A model generated the notes under the pieces. It was not told the origin of the DNA. It did not search any database and saw only the letters and a list, made by a program, of their open reading frames with translations. This document shows, in pieces, positions 11,554-22,897 of a DNA stretch of 64,000 bases (its first letter is position 1; each line of letters starts with the position of its first letter). The position numbers were made by a program, and so were the translations under genes. This DNA is from Hymenopus coronatus (lineage: Eukaryota; Arthropoda; Insecta; Mantodea; Hymenopodidae): contig CM060881.1 in assembly GCA_030762935.1 (NCBI GenBank), positions 104,570,501 to 104,634,500 on the forward strand, read 5' to 3'.

Positions 11554-12354
11554 GAGCATAGCAAATAGTGAAAGACATGGGCTGGGTCAGCGAAAAGGCC
11601 ACGTCTAACAATAAGTATTTCCAGGCGATTTTTAATGTCTTTGAGTGTACACAGCAAACGGAAAGGAAAGAAGAGGTTGAAGACCCGATGGGAAAAGAAT
11701 GCTCGTATCTTTAAGTAATAGATTATATGCATTTTAGCTCAAAGTTTCTGTTCCTGTTGACAGCCATTGCCGAGTGTTTTCCAATATTTGTGTTGTCGTT
11801 ACTTGTGTTACTTTTATCTTCACACTGGCATGTGAATACCGATGTGAGTGAACCGGCAATAAATATCTCGAATAACATGAAAAAGCGAAAGCAGAGAGCC
11901 ATCTCTTAAAATTGCATTTTCTACGGGATGGAGTTCTGTGCTGAATCATACGGTTTCGTCCAGATTGCCCGATTACTGTAACAGATCATATTAGCTTCAA
12001 AACGCTTGTGTACATGCCCCATGTGAAAGCAATATTTCCGTTACTGTAGGCAGCAGCGATTGAATTTTTTTCTCTCTCTCGCATATGACGCAATACTGCA
12101 ATAAAGGGGAATATAGTGCGCTTTTTCTGATAAAAAACTAAACGTCTAACTTAAAAGCTTTGATAGGATAGAGGGGTCACTGAATTACTGGCTGTTTTAC
12201 CTCATTGAATGATCCTAATTCTAAGGTCTGGAAGGGTTTTAATAAGGCGTTAGATATACAGTATGCAATACTTGCTGCTTGATGATGTATGATGTTTGCT
12301 ACGACCTTTATAATAAATTGATTTTGTGGCTTTTTGGGAATTTCTCAGGGTTAT
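11554..12354. other. Unassigned
   Basis: No supported feature. Confidence 0.35.
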
Positions 12355-12499
12355 TACTAGAGCTCGGTCGGGGTCTTGAAATTGCCGGATTCAGGTTCGG
12401 TGCACTGATGGGGTAGGGGTGGTCTTTGCAGCTCATTTCGAAACGAACTAAGCTATCTAGCTTTGCTCACTACCTGGGCTCGTTCAGTTCCTGCTATAT

Positions 12500-12741
12500 T
12501 TTTGTTAGTGTTCACCGCCCGCTTTTACTACTATGGCAGCGCAGGTGATGACACTGATGATATATGGAATGAAGATGGAGCACCAGTAGATTGAGCTGAC
12601 TGGGGAAACCGGAGAACCCGATGAAAACCCGCCCCTGCGCCGCTTTGTCCACCACAAATTCTACATGTGTTCGCTTGGAATAGAACCCAGGCTGCCTTAG
12701 GGAGAGGCAAGTGATCTAATCACTCGGCCACAGCACGGGCC
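12500..12741 (-). mobile_element. SINE-1, full length
   Basis: Minus-strand copy including the tRNA-like head: reverse-complemented it begins GGCCCGTGCTGTGGCCGAGT and has a degraded B box (GGGTTCTATTCC), then the GACAAAGCGGCGCAGGGG block and the GCGGGCGGTGAACACTAAC end. It carries a small extra segment near 12580-12600 relative to the other copies. Confidence 0.85.
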
Positions 12742-13084
12742 ACAGTTCCGAGTAGATAAACCAGTGATCACTGAAATAAAGTGCAAATTCAAAAATGTTG
12801 AAAATATGAAAATGGTAGGCGTTCGACATTGATTCAAACATATTTGGAGTGACAGAAGGAGAGCCTGTTCTTTCGATGCAGTGAAAATATAACTTGAAAT
12901 TCACTGCAATGAATTACGAGTGAGTTTGATTTATATTCATTGTGTTTTCAAAGCTCTGCGTATTATTATTCAGAATTTTTGTACGAACTTTATCATTTTA
13001 TTTGTAAAACTTCAAGGTTTTTTTTATTTACTAATCATATAATGAATTATTTTTGTTGTGTTACTTTGTGAATCCAAATGAATT
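12742..13084. other. Unassigned AT-rich DNA
   Basis: Nothing recognisable apart from a poly-T run near 13017. Confidence 0.35.
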
Positions 13085-13283
13085 GAATTAAATAAAAATA
13101 TGATCCGTATTTGCCAGTTTCTGCAAAGACACCTCTTTTAATACAATATTTTAAAAGAAATTACTTAGTAGTTTATAATGGAATTTCAAATTGAAATTAA
13201 TTCTTTGTTAGCAAAATCAAATATTCTCTGTTAGAAAAACCTCAAGCAGGGTTTGAATAATTGTGCTCTGCATTTGAATTCAC
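13085..13283 (+). repeat. Direct repeat, copy 1
   Basis: About 190 bases, repeated in the same orientation at 13857-14050. Shared landmarks in order: ATTGAATTAAAT, AATATGATCC.TATTTGCC, GACAC, TAGTTTATAATGGAATTT, ATATTCTCTGTTAGA and AAACCTCA.G. Roughly 80 percent alike by eye. The two copies bracket the cox3 fragment. Confidence 0.8.
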
Positions 13284-13451
13284 AAAGTAACTCAACAAAA
13301 CAATTGCATATAATGTCAATACATGTAAAGAGCTACTTAGATTGTACTTTAGAACATATCAGAGTTGACATACCAGAGAAGTAATAACAGGATTACGATG
13401 AGGAATAATCCTTTTTATTGTCTCAGAAGTATTTTTCTTTGTTTCATCTTT

Positions 13452-13590
13452 CTGAATCTGCAATGGTGAAAGGTGCTTCAGTATATTCAAAAAGTTGTAG
13501 AGCAGTAACATAAATACCTAATAGAACAGCGAATATTAATCCTTGAATGGCTTGATTATTATTATTATTTTCTAGTAATCCATATTTATG
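13452..13590 (-). pseudogene. cox3: Nuclear mitochondrial fragment, cox3
   Basis: The minus strand encodes [20 protein letters not shown] continuing through [20 protein letters not shown] and ADS. This is the conserved stretch of cytochrome c oxidase subunit III before the YGSTFF motif: an ENN.NQA.QGL loop, a transmembrane helix, and E(Y).EAPFTIADS. Only ~45 codons are present; the flanking residues on both sides do not continue as COX3. Subunit III is a mitochondrial inner-membrane protein with seven helices, about 260 residues long, so this is a short dead copy, most simply a NUMT. An expansion of AAT codons gives extra asparagines in the loop. Confidence 0.78.
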
Positions 13591-13856
13591 ATACAAATCC
13601 CTCCACACTACCCTCTCTTCATAGCGCTGACTACTTGTGTGTGCTTCGGAACCCAAAACCGCTCTACTATCTATTAAGGAGCTATTTTCTCTCTACCATT
13701 AAAGACTTTGACGGTCTTATATTCATAATACTAGTAGGATATTAGAATGCAATTCTATGGTGTAGATATATAGTAAGCCTTAAAGAAAAATGTTTATTTA
13801 CAACTTTGAATGGTTATTAATGAGGACTAGCTTCAGTATATTAGTATTGTTGATTA

Positions 13857-14050
13857 TTGAATTAAATATAAATATGATCCATATTTGCCTGTTTCTGCGC
13901 AGACACTGCATTTAATACAATTTTAAAAAAAATTACATAGTTTATAATGGAATTTAAAATTAAAAGTAAATTCTTTGTAGCAAAATCAATATTCTCTGTT
14001 AGAGAAACCTCAGGAAGGGGTTTTTATAATTGCGTTTTGCATTTTAATTT
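13857..14050 (+). repeat. Direct repeat, copy 2
   Basis: Second copy of the repeat at 13085-13283, about 770 bases downstream in the same orientation, ending where an E1 copy begins. Confidence 0.8.
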
Positions 14051-14054
14051 TTAC

Positions 14055-14830
14055 ATAGAATAAATATGTAGAGAAGTTATTGCACACCATCAAAAAATTC
14101 AATACCTAATTTCGCCGAAAATATCGGATTCCAAACTGCTCGTATATGACATTTGCAGCGATTTTTAAACAACTTTTGCTCTGAAAATATTTGCTCGCCA
14201 GAAGCCTAGAAGCCTAGAAGCATCAATTCACGAAGCAAAAAATTTATGTGATGTTCTTGTTCTCTGGACTCCAAATCTCTCGTATATACTATTTGCAACG
14301 ACTTTTAAACAAGTTTTGTTCTGGGCATATGAAAAATTTATTAAAAAGGCCCTATGTGTGTGTGTCCGTATGTTCTGTGAACAGATAACTCAAAAATGAA
14401 ATGTAGGTAAAATGCTAAACCTGGTATTTAAGTTTAGCATTTTCCAAACACGTTACACGAATTATTCTTTACATGAAAAAAGTTTCTAAAATGATGATTT
14501 AATTAAAAATAGATCTAACGGTGTTAATTAAAATTCATATATTAAATATAGTTATATGACAAATCAGAGCTAGCTCTTCATTCTGGATGAATTTTGCACA
14601 ACTGGTAAACAGCAACACATAGACAAAAACTCACTACACAAAAAATGTAGATCTCATTAAAACACATAATTTATATCAAACTTCTGTCGTAGAATTGACG
14701 ATTTCCAAGATATTTCTTGTTATTGGTTTGGGTTTTAAAATACATAAAACTTTTCTCACACAGGAATGTTTTAACTCTTAATTTTTTGTTAAGGAGAGCA
14801 GGACAGTTTTAAAGCTACCTTATTCTGAAA
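14055..14830 (+). repeat. E1 element with internal duplication
   Basis: Diverged plus copy with TATGTAGAGAAGTTATTGCA near its 5' end and the usual GT tract at 14354-14366, truncated in the 3' third. A ~55 base segment (14132-14186) recurs at 14270-14325 with CTCGTATATRMYATTTGC and GYTCTG landmarks; the duplication is absent from other copies. Confidence 0.7.
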
Positions 14831-15329
14831 ACGTTAATTTCTCTGGTAACACTTTTACGATATTAATATTCTCTGTTCTTTGTCTGCGTTATAAAGTTCC
14901 TCATTCGTTGCTAACTTTTCACTGATGACCTAGTTGCTTATCTAAAGTATTTAAAAAGTTTTCCTTGCGCTTGCAGAAAACCCTCAGAGAAATGGATGTA
15001 ATTACTTCTTAAAGTTTCCAGCCTTTGATGTTTCATGTTAGCTTTGTTTTACCTGAGTGATACACCTCTTAAAAAGAGATAACTAGTGGAGGTAATTGTA
15101 GCAAGCTACATTGCAAACAAGGAGGAATTAAGCATAACATGTTTATCTGTTACAGTAAACAGAAGTACCAAAACTTTGAATACATAGAGTTATCTGAAGA
15201 AGATTTACATCCATCCAACCGTCAGAAAAGTACATATTAATGAAAAATTCCAGGGATTGTTAACTTATCTGGATAATTATAATAATTTTGTTCATTTATT
15301 TTTTAACACAAGCCGAATGTAGGGCACAA
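14831..15329. other. Unassigned AT-rich DNA
   Basis: No supported feature. Confidence 0.35.
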
Positions 15330-15455
15330 GTTGAATAAATAGAGTCAGGATGAAAATGCAACGTCACAGCCGGGATTTGAACCACGGATCTTCGTTTCTC
15401 TAAGCAGTTGCTGTAACGACTGTGCTACCATGACATCATACCAGCACAGCATTAT
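15330..15455 (-). mobile_element. SINE-5, tRNA-derived
   Basis: Reverse-complemented: GATGTCATGGTAGCACAGTC (A-box region) and CCGTGGTTCAAATCCCGGCT (B box), then the body. The same head occurs at 18905-19030, 20688-20800 and 57371-57445. Confidence 0.75.
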
Positions 15456-15778
15456 ATTCCCCAAATGGCTCGCATGCTTTCCAGTAACCTACAAGATATT
15501 GTGTTTTAATCATTAAACTAGACTTAAGTAAAGAGGCACTAATATTATTATATTATGCGTTATATATTTATTTTACTTGTATAAGATATTATCAAGTAAG
15601 ATTTATTTATATTCTAGGTATAAGTTAACATATTTATTTATACAAGGTCTAATAACCTACCCGAGAAAGAGAAAAAGGTCAGAATAATAAATACATAAGT
15701 AGTGCATTCCAATTATTTTAGTTAACTTCAATAAAATATATATATATATTAAATACTTGTTATATATTTATAGTATTG
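15456..15778. other. Unassigned, very AT-rich
   Basis: No supported feature; a short TA run near 15739-15750. Confidence 0.35.
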
Positions 15779-15838
15779 TTATACTCACAAATTCCATTTT
15801 TGTAGAAAAAGAAAATAAATTGGAATTTGTGAGTATAA
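15779..15838. repeat. Perfect 18 bp inverted repeat (hairpin)
   Basis: Arms TTATACTCACAAATTCCA (15779-15796) and its exact reverse complement (15821-15838) separated by 24 bases. It may be a solo hairpin, a tiny MITE or a chance structure. Confidence 0.9.
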
Positions 15839-16389
15839 AAATATACTAAAAGTATTGTTTATGGAACCAATGTTTTGTTTTATTCCTAAAGGTTGAATTT
15901 TGGGCGAAAATTATTTTTTGGAAGGAACAGCCTTCCTTTAATTTTACTCTGTCCACCCCTCATCAACCAAACCTATAATATTAGTATATTAATTTTACCC
16001 GAAAGTTACGCTTGTTTTGCATTCACAAATATACCTTAAATTCTTCCGCTCATTATTTTACGACTAAGTGTACGAAACATAACTAGCTAAACATGATTTC
16101 TTATGTAGGATTGATGCACTTACTTTACAAAGCCAGTCTGTGTGGGAAAGTTTGAAATTTTACATATTTCAACATTAAAATTGGCATGTAGGTATTGCAT
16201 TCACATCATGGTTTCCCCCCATCAATCTACGATCAATTCTTACGAAAGCTCAATATATAAATTATAAATATGTTTCTTGCTCCAGATAAATTATCATTTC
16301 ACATTTACGCATTTTCCTTATAGGTAAAGGTATAGTGGTTATTTTTAAAGTAAAAAAAGAATAAAGACTAATATTTAAAGTTTGAAAAA
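15839..16389. other. Unassigned AT-rich DNA
   Basis: No supported feature. Confidence 0.35.
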
Positions 16390-17285
16390 AAAATCTGTAT
16401 GTGTTCCATTCACATGAATTTCTCTACAGCTCTAATAAATTATTGATAAAAAGCTTATACTTCTATCTACTTGATGATAATCGAGATGAACAGAAATTGG
16501 TCTTATTACTTGCTTCCTTAGAAGTTGAAATACGGGAGCGACGCGACTCCGTGGCAAGGCTCACTAAGAGCCTTGGCCCACCACCCGGCCGCTGCGTCCC
16601 TCATCTCGGCCCAATACAGGTCATGGATGGCGTGCAGTATTGAGGGATGAGACGTGGACAGCGCTTCGAACCTCCACGACCAGTTAATGCGGTCTTCACG
16701 GCCTGGAGCCGCTAATTCTCCATCAAGTAACTCCTCAAATTGGCCACCCCAGGCACCTCACGAGGCTGAGTGCACCCCGGTCCAGGTCTCCCAGCGGGGG
16801 AAAATCACCACCCCGGTCCTAGGAATCGAACCCAGGTCTCCCGCTTGGCAAGCAGAAACGCTACCACTCTAAGGAGACGACCGAAATACGAGAGTGTACT
16901 AGACTAAATGGATCTTTGAAAGCTAGTTGCTATGAGATTGAAAATAATTTCTTTGTATGGCGAAGAGTTGGCAAATCTCCGTATAAGGAAAGTTAAGACA
17001 TTTTAAATATGAAACCAATAACAAAGAATATCTCGAAAACAGTCAATTCTAGGTAAAATGTATATATCACAAATTGTGTGTTTTATTGAGAACCACGTAT
17101 TTTTATTGTTGTTAGTTTTTATCTATCTATTACGGTTTCCAGTTATGTAAAATTCAGAAAATTTATTCAGAATAAACTGGTTTTACAGTGACTATTCCCA
17201 GAAAACTCAAGAAATACATTTTATATGTGATATAAATATTTTAATATTCATTATTTTAATCAAACTTCTTAGAGCCGTCTACTGA
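16390..17285 (-). repeat. E1 element with nested SINE-2
   Basis: Minus copy starting with the inverted 3' tail (ATGTGTTCCATTCACATGAA at 16398) and truncated near 17285, so the hairpin end is missing. SINE-2 interrupts it at 16539-16882. Confidence 0.8.
16539..16882 (-). mobile_element. SINE-2, tRNA-derived, with target duplication
   Basis: 344 bp copy. Reverse-complemented head has GTCGTCTCCTTAGAGTGGTA and B box GGGTTCGATTCC; the body matches 4112-4440 closely, with both sharing CTCCATCAAG, ACGAGGCTGAGTGCACCCCG and AGGTCTCCCAGCGGGGG. Flanking GAAATACGGGAG (16527-16538) and GAAATACGAGAG (16883-16894) are a 12 bp target-site duplication of E1 sequence, fixing both ends. Confidence 0.92.
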
Positions 17286-17877
17286 TTATAGGTAATCGGC
17301 GGAGAAAGTAAAAAGTACATAGACGTTCTATGGATGCGTTTTTACATTTAAAATTTGTATTTAAGGGATGTTAAAAACTGATATCTTGACATACAACTAA
17401 ACATTGATAGATATAACACTGAGCTTTGGAGCTGTGTCATTATTTTTGTAATGAAATTTAATTATGAATGTATCCCCTATGGTACCATACATACAAATAT
17501 GCACAACTAGTTGAAATTCCCGGCATTTCTCGTGACGGTTTATCCACAAAACACTTAATTTTAGGTTGCCAGTTGTCGAATAGTCTTATGTTTCTTACAC
17601 GTATTGAGACATTATTACACAACACACTTCAATAAATAGTTAACTAAAACGTTCAAGGCCCCATAAACAAAGAAAAGTAATGGAGAAAGTATGCAAAATC
17701 ACAGTTGAAAATGAACCAAATTAATTGTTTTGGGAGAAGAGGCCTTCATTCATTTTTACCCAATACATCCCTTGCACACATTCCTCACGAACCGATCCAA
17801 CACCACAGCTTATTTTGATGATTTCTTGTGAATACAACTTTGACTTTCCCTTTGCCACATGACTATTTACAGAAATA
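17286..17877. other. Unassigned
   Basis: No supported feature. Confidence 0.35.
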
Positions 17878-18750
17878 ATCTGACGTGTTCCATTCACATT
17901 ACTTTCTCTACATCTCTGCAACAAATTATTGTTAAAAAGCTTGTGCTTCTATTTACTTCATTCTAAACGAAGAAAAATTACCAGAAATAGTCTTATTACT
18001 TGCTTCCTTGTAAGTAGAAGCGAAATAAGGAAGTACCATAGGTTAAAGTGATAGTCAAAAGCTGGTTGCTATGTCACTGAAATTCCTTTGCTTGTTTGGA
18101 CAGGAGTTGACAAATTCTTGTATGAGAAAAGTATAAGTATTTAAAGCTTAAACAAAAAAAAAAAAAAAAAAAAGAATATTTCAAAAACGATCAACTCTAC
18201 GAAAAAAAGTATATAACATAAATTGTGTGTTTTAACGTGCTCTACACTTTTAAGAGTAAGCTTTTGTCCATCTATTACGGTTTAGCAGTTATGAAAAATT
18301 CCGTAAAATTCATCCAAAGTAGTCTTCAGAGACTATTCCCAGAAAATTCCAGATATCCATTTTATTTGTCAAGTAATTGTCTTTACATCACGAATATTTT
18401 CAAGAAAATCCTACCACCCCAAAGTACCATTTACATGAAACTCTTTTTAAACAAATTTGAGAAAATCAATTTTTTTTAAAAACGTTCTTGAAAATCTTCG
18501 TGATGCATCCTTGGAAGATACTAAACTTAAATACCAAGTTTGGTATTTAACGGTGTTTTCGTTTTTGAGCTATACTGTCCACAGACACACACATGCACAC
18601 AAATACATGGATCTATTTCTAAAAATGCTTTTTTTTGGAATCCGGGGAAATGAAAACATGTAATTTCGGTGAAATCTCGGTATCGAAGTTTTGGGTGATT
18701 TACTATACCTTCTCTATACACTATGTGCATAGTACGTGTAGAGAAAGTAA
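17878..18750 (-). repeat. E1 element, full length
   Basis: One of the cleanest minus copies, from CTGACGTGTTCCATTCACAT to GTACGTGTAGAGAAAGTAAG. It retains the hairpin end (CTATACACTATGTGCATAGT) and has a 20-base poly-A run near 18150 replacing part of the body. Confidence 0.88.
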
Positions 18751-18904
18751 GAAATCTCAATTAGAAAGAAATATTAGCAATTTAAGTAACCAATATAAGA
18801 AAACACAAGAAAAGCAAAACAGAATAAAACCCAGCACCGCGAACATATAAAATAAAATAGGTTGATTGAAATTAAATACCCCAGGATCTGTTAGATTTTA
18901 CATG

Positions 18905-19030
18905 CATTTTTTATTATTAGAATCAGCTGAAAATTCAATGCCACAGCTGGGATTTGAACAAGGTTCTACCGTTTTCTCTGCGGTTGTTCTAACCTTAAAG
19001 CTGCTTTAACAAAATACCGGTATGGCATTT
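18905..19030 (-). mobile_element. SINE-5, tRNA-derived
   Basis: Same family as 15330-15455 and 20688-20800: B-box region GCTGGGATTTGAACAAGG on the plus strand, and the tail TTTTTATTATTAGAATCAGC, which is the reverse complement of the tail at 20688-20800. Confidence 0.75.
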
Positions 19031-19157
19031 AATCCTTCAACTGACTCGTCCATATGTCTCCCTTCAGAAAATACCAAAATGGCGACTTGCATTCTTAAGT
19101 ATTTAATATCCGGGTAATTTTAATGTGGTTATTACCAACTACCAGGCTATTCTTTTT

Positions 19158-20012
19158 TACATTCTCTACACAACGTATATAGTGTAAAGAGAAAGTACTG
19201 CACTCCATCCAAACATTTGTTGCTGAGATTTCACCAGAAATGCGTCTTAGGGCCCCCTGTATGCAAAAAAAGCCTTTTAAAAAAAGTTCCGTTTGTGCGT
19301 CCGAGTGTCCGTGTATCCGTGTGTCTGTGAACACGATAATTCAAAAACGAAAAATCGGCAAAATACCAAACTTGGTATGTAAGTTTAATATGCTCCTAGA
19401 ATGCGACACGAAGATTTTGAGAAAAATCTCCCTACACCAAACTACCGTTTACAAGGAAAAAGTTTCGAAAATTTTGATTTTCTCAAAAATGGCTCTAATG
19501 ACTTTGCTTAAATTACCGTATATTAAATATATTTATGTTGCAAATGATATCTTGAATTTTCTGGAAATAGTCTCTAAAAGAATTTGCTAAATTTTTCGTC
19601 ACCGGTAAACCGTAAGAGATAGAAAAGTTCTACACAAAAAATGGAGATCACATTAAAACACGCAATTTATGTCATATACGTTTTTTTCGTGGAATTGGCC
19701 ACTTCTGAGATATTCCTTGTTATTGTTTTCAGAGTTACAATACTTGAACTTTTGTTACACGGAAAGGTGTAAACTCCTGATCCTGCATAGAAACGGATTT
19801 CAACCACATGGCAACCAGCTTTTTAAAGATTTGACATTATTTTTAGCCTATTGTATTCCCTTATTTTACTTCTACGAGGCAAGTAATTAAGAAAATGTCT
19901 ACTAATGTTTATCTCGTTTATCAAAAAGTATATAGAAGAATATGCTTTCAACCAATAATCTGTTACAGCGATGTATAGAAAGTAATGTGAATGGAACACA
20001 TAAGATTTGTTT
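19158..20012 (+). repeat. E1 element, full length
   Basis: Plus copy with a 5' terminus CATTCTCTACACAACG, the GAGATTTCACCAGAAATG block at 19225, GT tract at 19288-19327, and 3' end ATGTGAATGGAACACATAAG. Confidence 0.85.
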
Positions 20013-20450
20013 TTAAAAATGTATTTCTAATCGATCATCATTGAATTATTGTTTTACATGCTCTTGATTAGTTACATAATACGAACAAGCTTTGGCTCCT
20101 CTAACGCAAGTTAAGGTGACATACATATATAACATCAGAATGTAACATTATTTATAAAGTAATAGTTGCTATACTGAATTAATGGATAAGAAACATTTTA
20201 TGGGTAAATTATCATGATAAAGGCTATGTTGAATCACTGTCTTCGGAATCGCTGAGGGAATTTTCTTTTCAGTGGATTCATTTGATGGCTTCTGGCTCCA
20301 AAGTTGTAAGTGCGAGTTCCAGGTACTGTAGGTAGTTTGTTGAAGAAGGATTTTGAGAGCAATTTGATGTACTTCTGTAGAGGGAGAATTCCAAAATCCT
20401 GATGAAGTTGGCTATTTCTAACGAACCAAGGAGCATCTGTGACTTTTAGG
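20013..20450. other. Unassigned
   Basis: No supported feature. Confidence 0.35.
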
Positions 20451-20538
20451 CTATTCTATTATTGTGTAGTTGTGAAGTTAATGCTCCTACAACATGTGTA
20501 AAATGTGCTCCTACATTATGTGTACAATAATAGAATAG
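20451..20538. repeat. Inverted repeat around a small tandem repeat
   Basis: 15 bp arms CTATTCTATTATTGT (20451-20465) and its reverse complement (20524-20538) enclose two near-copies of a ~23 base unit, TGCTCCTACAACATGTGTA and TGCTCCTACATTATGTGTA. Confidence 0.85.
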
Positions 20539-20687
20539 TCTGATAGTTGGCAATAGCTACATTAATATTGCTCGAATACTAAGTACACACTTACGAATTT
20601 AAGTCACCATTAAGGTGTTTTCAGAAGGGAGAGATATCAGTTGGTTGACCAAGGAAAAATTACAATTCATATAGAGGATTGAATGTC

Positions 20688-20800
20688 ATACCGGCTTGTT
20701 GTCATGTTAGCTTATGGTTAGAGCAACAAAACGGAAGAGCCGTGTTCAAATCATGGTTGTGGCGTTGAATTTTTCAGCTGGTTCTAATAATAAAAACATT
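20688..20800 (+). mobile_element. SINE-5, tRNA-derived
   Basis: Plus copy with head GTCATGTTAGCTTATGGTTA (A-box region), CCGTGTTCAAATCATGG (B box) and a tail ending in TCTAATAATAAAAA. The (AAT)-type tail suggests LINE-driven retroposition. Confidence 0.75.
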
Positions 20801-21113
20801 ACACAGTGTAACGTAAATGAGTATTACCAAAACAATAATACACTATTGTTATGCTCCATGGCATTCCCAGTAAAAGATCAAAGCCTCCATCGCAAGAATA
20901 CTTTTCACTCCAATTCAGCATAATAATATGGACAAATAAGTTCTTTATAATGGTGTAGTTATTTTTTGGTAGTAGCAAAAGGAACTTTAAGTAATATTTC
21001 AGTCTACACTTGGAAAATGTGGGAAATACCTCATAGCCGGCCATGTTTTTCGTGCTCTATAAAAGTTGTAAGGTACTAAAAATCTACATTCGGTTACTGA
21101 TGCTAACGTAATG

Positions 21114-21400
21114 ATGTGTTACATTCAAATGACTTTCTCTATCCACTTTTGAACACACTATTCTTAAAATTATTCTTCCATTTACGTCACGTTAATCTAA
21201 ATAAAACTTGTATCAGTTCTTTTATGACGTATTTCCTCCCAAATATAAAGAAATAAGGGAATACCTAGGCTTAAGCAATAGTCAAGTGTTTTAAGAGTTG
21301 GTCGCTATATGATATTTATATAATGTTTTGGTTAGGGCTCATTATATTAGGTATTATCTACATTTTTTCGGACACATTATTTTGATAAATACTCCATGAT
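21114..21400 (-). repeat. E1 element, 3' third only
   Basis: Starts with the inverted tail (GTTACATTCAAATGACTTTC) and fades after ~290 bases. Confidence 0.65.
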
Positions 21401-22013
21401 TTAATATTCTATTTCAATCGGTAACAACAGACATCCAAAGTGTATACATACTTATCGCGTATTATCAGCTTTTGCATGCGGCTGTAAAGGTTTCGCACAC
21501 ACTTTCAAGATCTTTGTGAATGTTTTACCTGTCTATTTTGCATCTTTATTGCCAATTTGAAACCTTCTAAGGAACACTGGGAAGGAAGGATTTCAATATA
21601 TAATTTTATATGTAGAATGTTATATAAATGTATTGCATAATCAATAGGCTCCATTTGCATCAACATTTGGGAAAATTGGTTGGAATTTCTCCAATTGGAT
21701 GGAAAAAAAAAATTCACACTGATTCGTATTTCGATAACTTTGGTTGAGGAATGATTTTATAAAGTTAGAAATGTTAATCTCTAATATTAAAATGTGTTCG
21801 TAAATAACACATTTTGATAATGGACATTGGTGCTTGGATAATTTTGTCACCTACAATACTACAAAGATACTTTCACACATTCTGGGTAATTTTAGTTGTA
21901 ATTAATAGAAAACTAAATAATATGGAACATTTTCAAAACGTGTAAATATAGTTTTGAGGAGAACTTATTCCATAAAATAGAATGCTAGGAAACAGGCGTA
22001 TTTTAGCTATTTA
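21401..22013. other. Unassigned AT-rich DNA
   Basis: No supported feature; short minus frames 21505-21850 are low-complexity and unrecognised. Confidence 0.35.
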
Positions 22014-22740
22014 TACCACGTGGCCGAACTGCTCCATATTTGGTGTGTGCAGATATCCCTTGGTGCGTTAAAAAAGTTGCAGAACCCAATGGGGCTATTG
22101 CAAGGTAAAACCCACTAGTGGAGTGCTTGCGAGAGTGGTCTTCGCTTTACACGTCTTGGACTGGACTGGAGTACTGCGCGGAGCACTAAGTTACTATTGT
22201 ATGTCTGATCTCCTGTGTGGAAGAACGAGATGAAGGGCGACAGCAGGTGTGTCGAGCAAGTGCGCGGACGAGGTGGACCCTGCACGATGCTGGTAGTTCA
22301 TCATCCCTCCACTAGGTTTCGCCAGGAAACCGCCAGCCTCCCACGGTCAGACAACAGTCATATCACCCCAGGGAGAGAACAGCAGTTGTAAAGCGAAGTG
22401 TCATCACCTCAGCCTTTCTTCTACTTGGAAGAACGGATTGAAAGATGAAATGAAACGAAATGAAGGGACGGGAAATTCATGGATGGAAGAAATCATTCCA
22501 TCATTCGCCTGGTGACCGGAAAACCCTCGAACAAATTCCACGGGTCAGGAATGTTGGCCGCAGGAATCGAACCCAAGACCTCGGAATGCGAGTCTCGCGC
22601 ATTACCGCGCAGCCATTTCGCTCGGTTTACACGTCTTGGTATCAGCGGAGACTGTGAGCGGTTCGCGCTCATTGTGAGGGCTAAACGAAGGCTGCTTTCG
22701 CCCAGTAACCCACAGGCGAGTTTTAACCTGAAATAGTCCC
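22014..22740 (+). repeat. Rep-D element split by SINE-3
   Basis: Interspersed repeat whose uninterrupted second copy is at 38346-38565. Shared landmarks: ATATCCCTTRGTGC, TTAAAARAGTTG, GGAGACKGTGAG and GCTCATTGTGAGGG. The SINE at 22160-22625 splits it. Origin unknown; no coding potential. Confidence 0.75.
22160..22625 (-). mobile_element. SINE-3, tRNA-derived, 14 bp target duplication
   Basis: 466 bp insertion into Rep-D, flanked by identical TTTACACGTCTTGG at 22146-22159 and 22626-22639. Reverse-complemented, the head reads GCGAAATGGCTGCGCGGTAA (A-box region) and GGTCTTGGGTTCGATTCC (B box). The absence of the insert in the 38346 copy of Rep-D confirms both ends. The exact duplication suggests this is among the younger insertions here. 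Confidence 0.92.
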
Positions 22741-22897
22741 GTTGAGTTCTGCAACTATTTTGATGTACGAAGTGATATCTGCATACGCTAATACATTAGC
22801 AGTTAGTATAGCTGTAGAGCCCAAAGCAAGGAGCGAACAGTCAAACGCTTATTCTCTATGGATGGTCAAACGTTCCAACAGCCTTTTCATATTAAAA

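Noticed and set aside
13085..14050. Direct repeats as LTRs of a retroelement
   Set aside because: They do not begin TG and end CA, have no target duplication I can see, and enclose only ~570 bases with a mitochondrial fragment.
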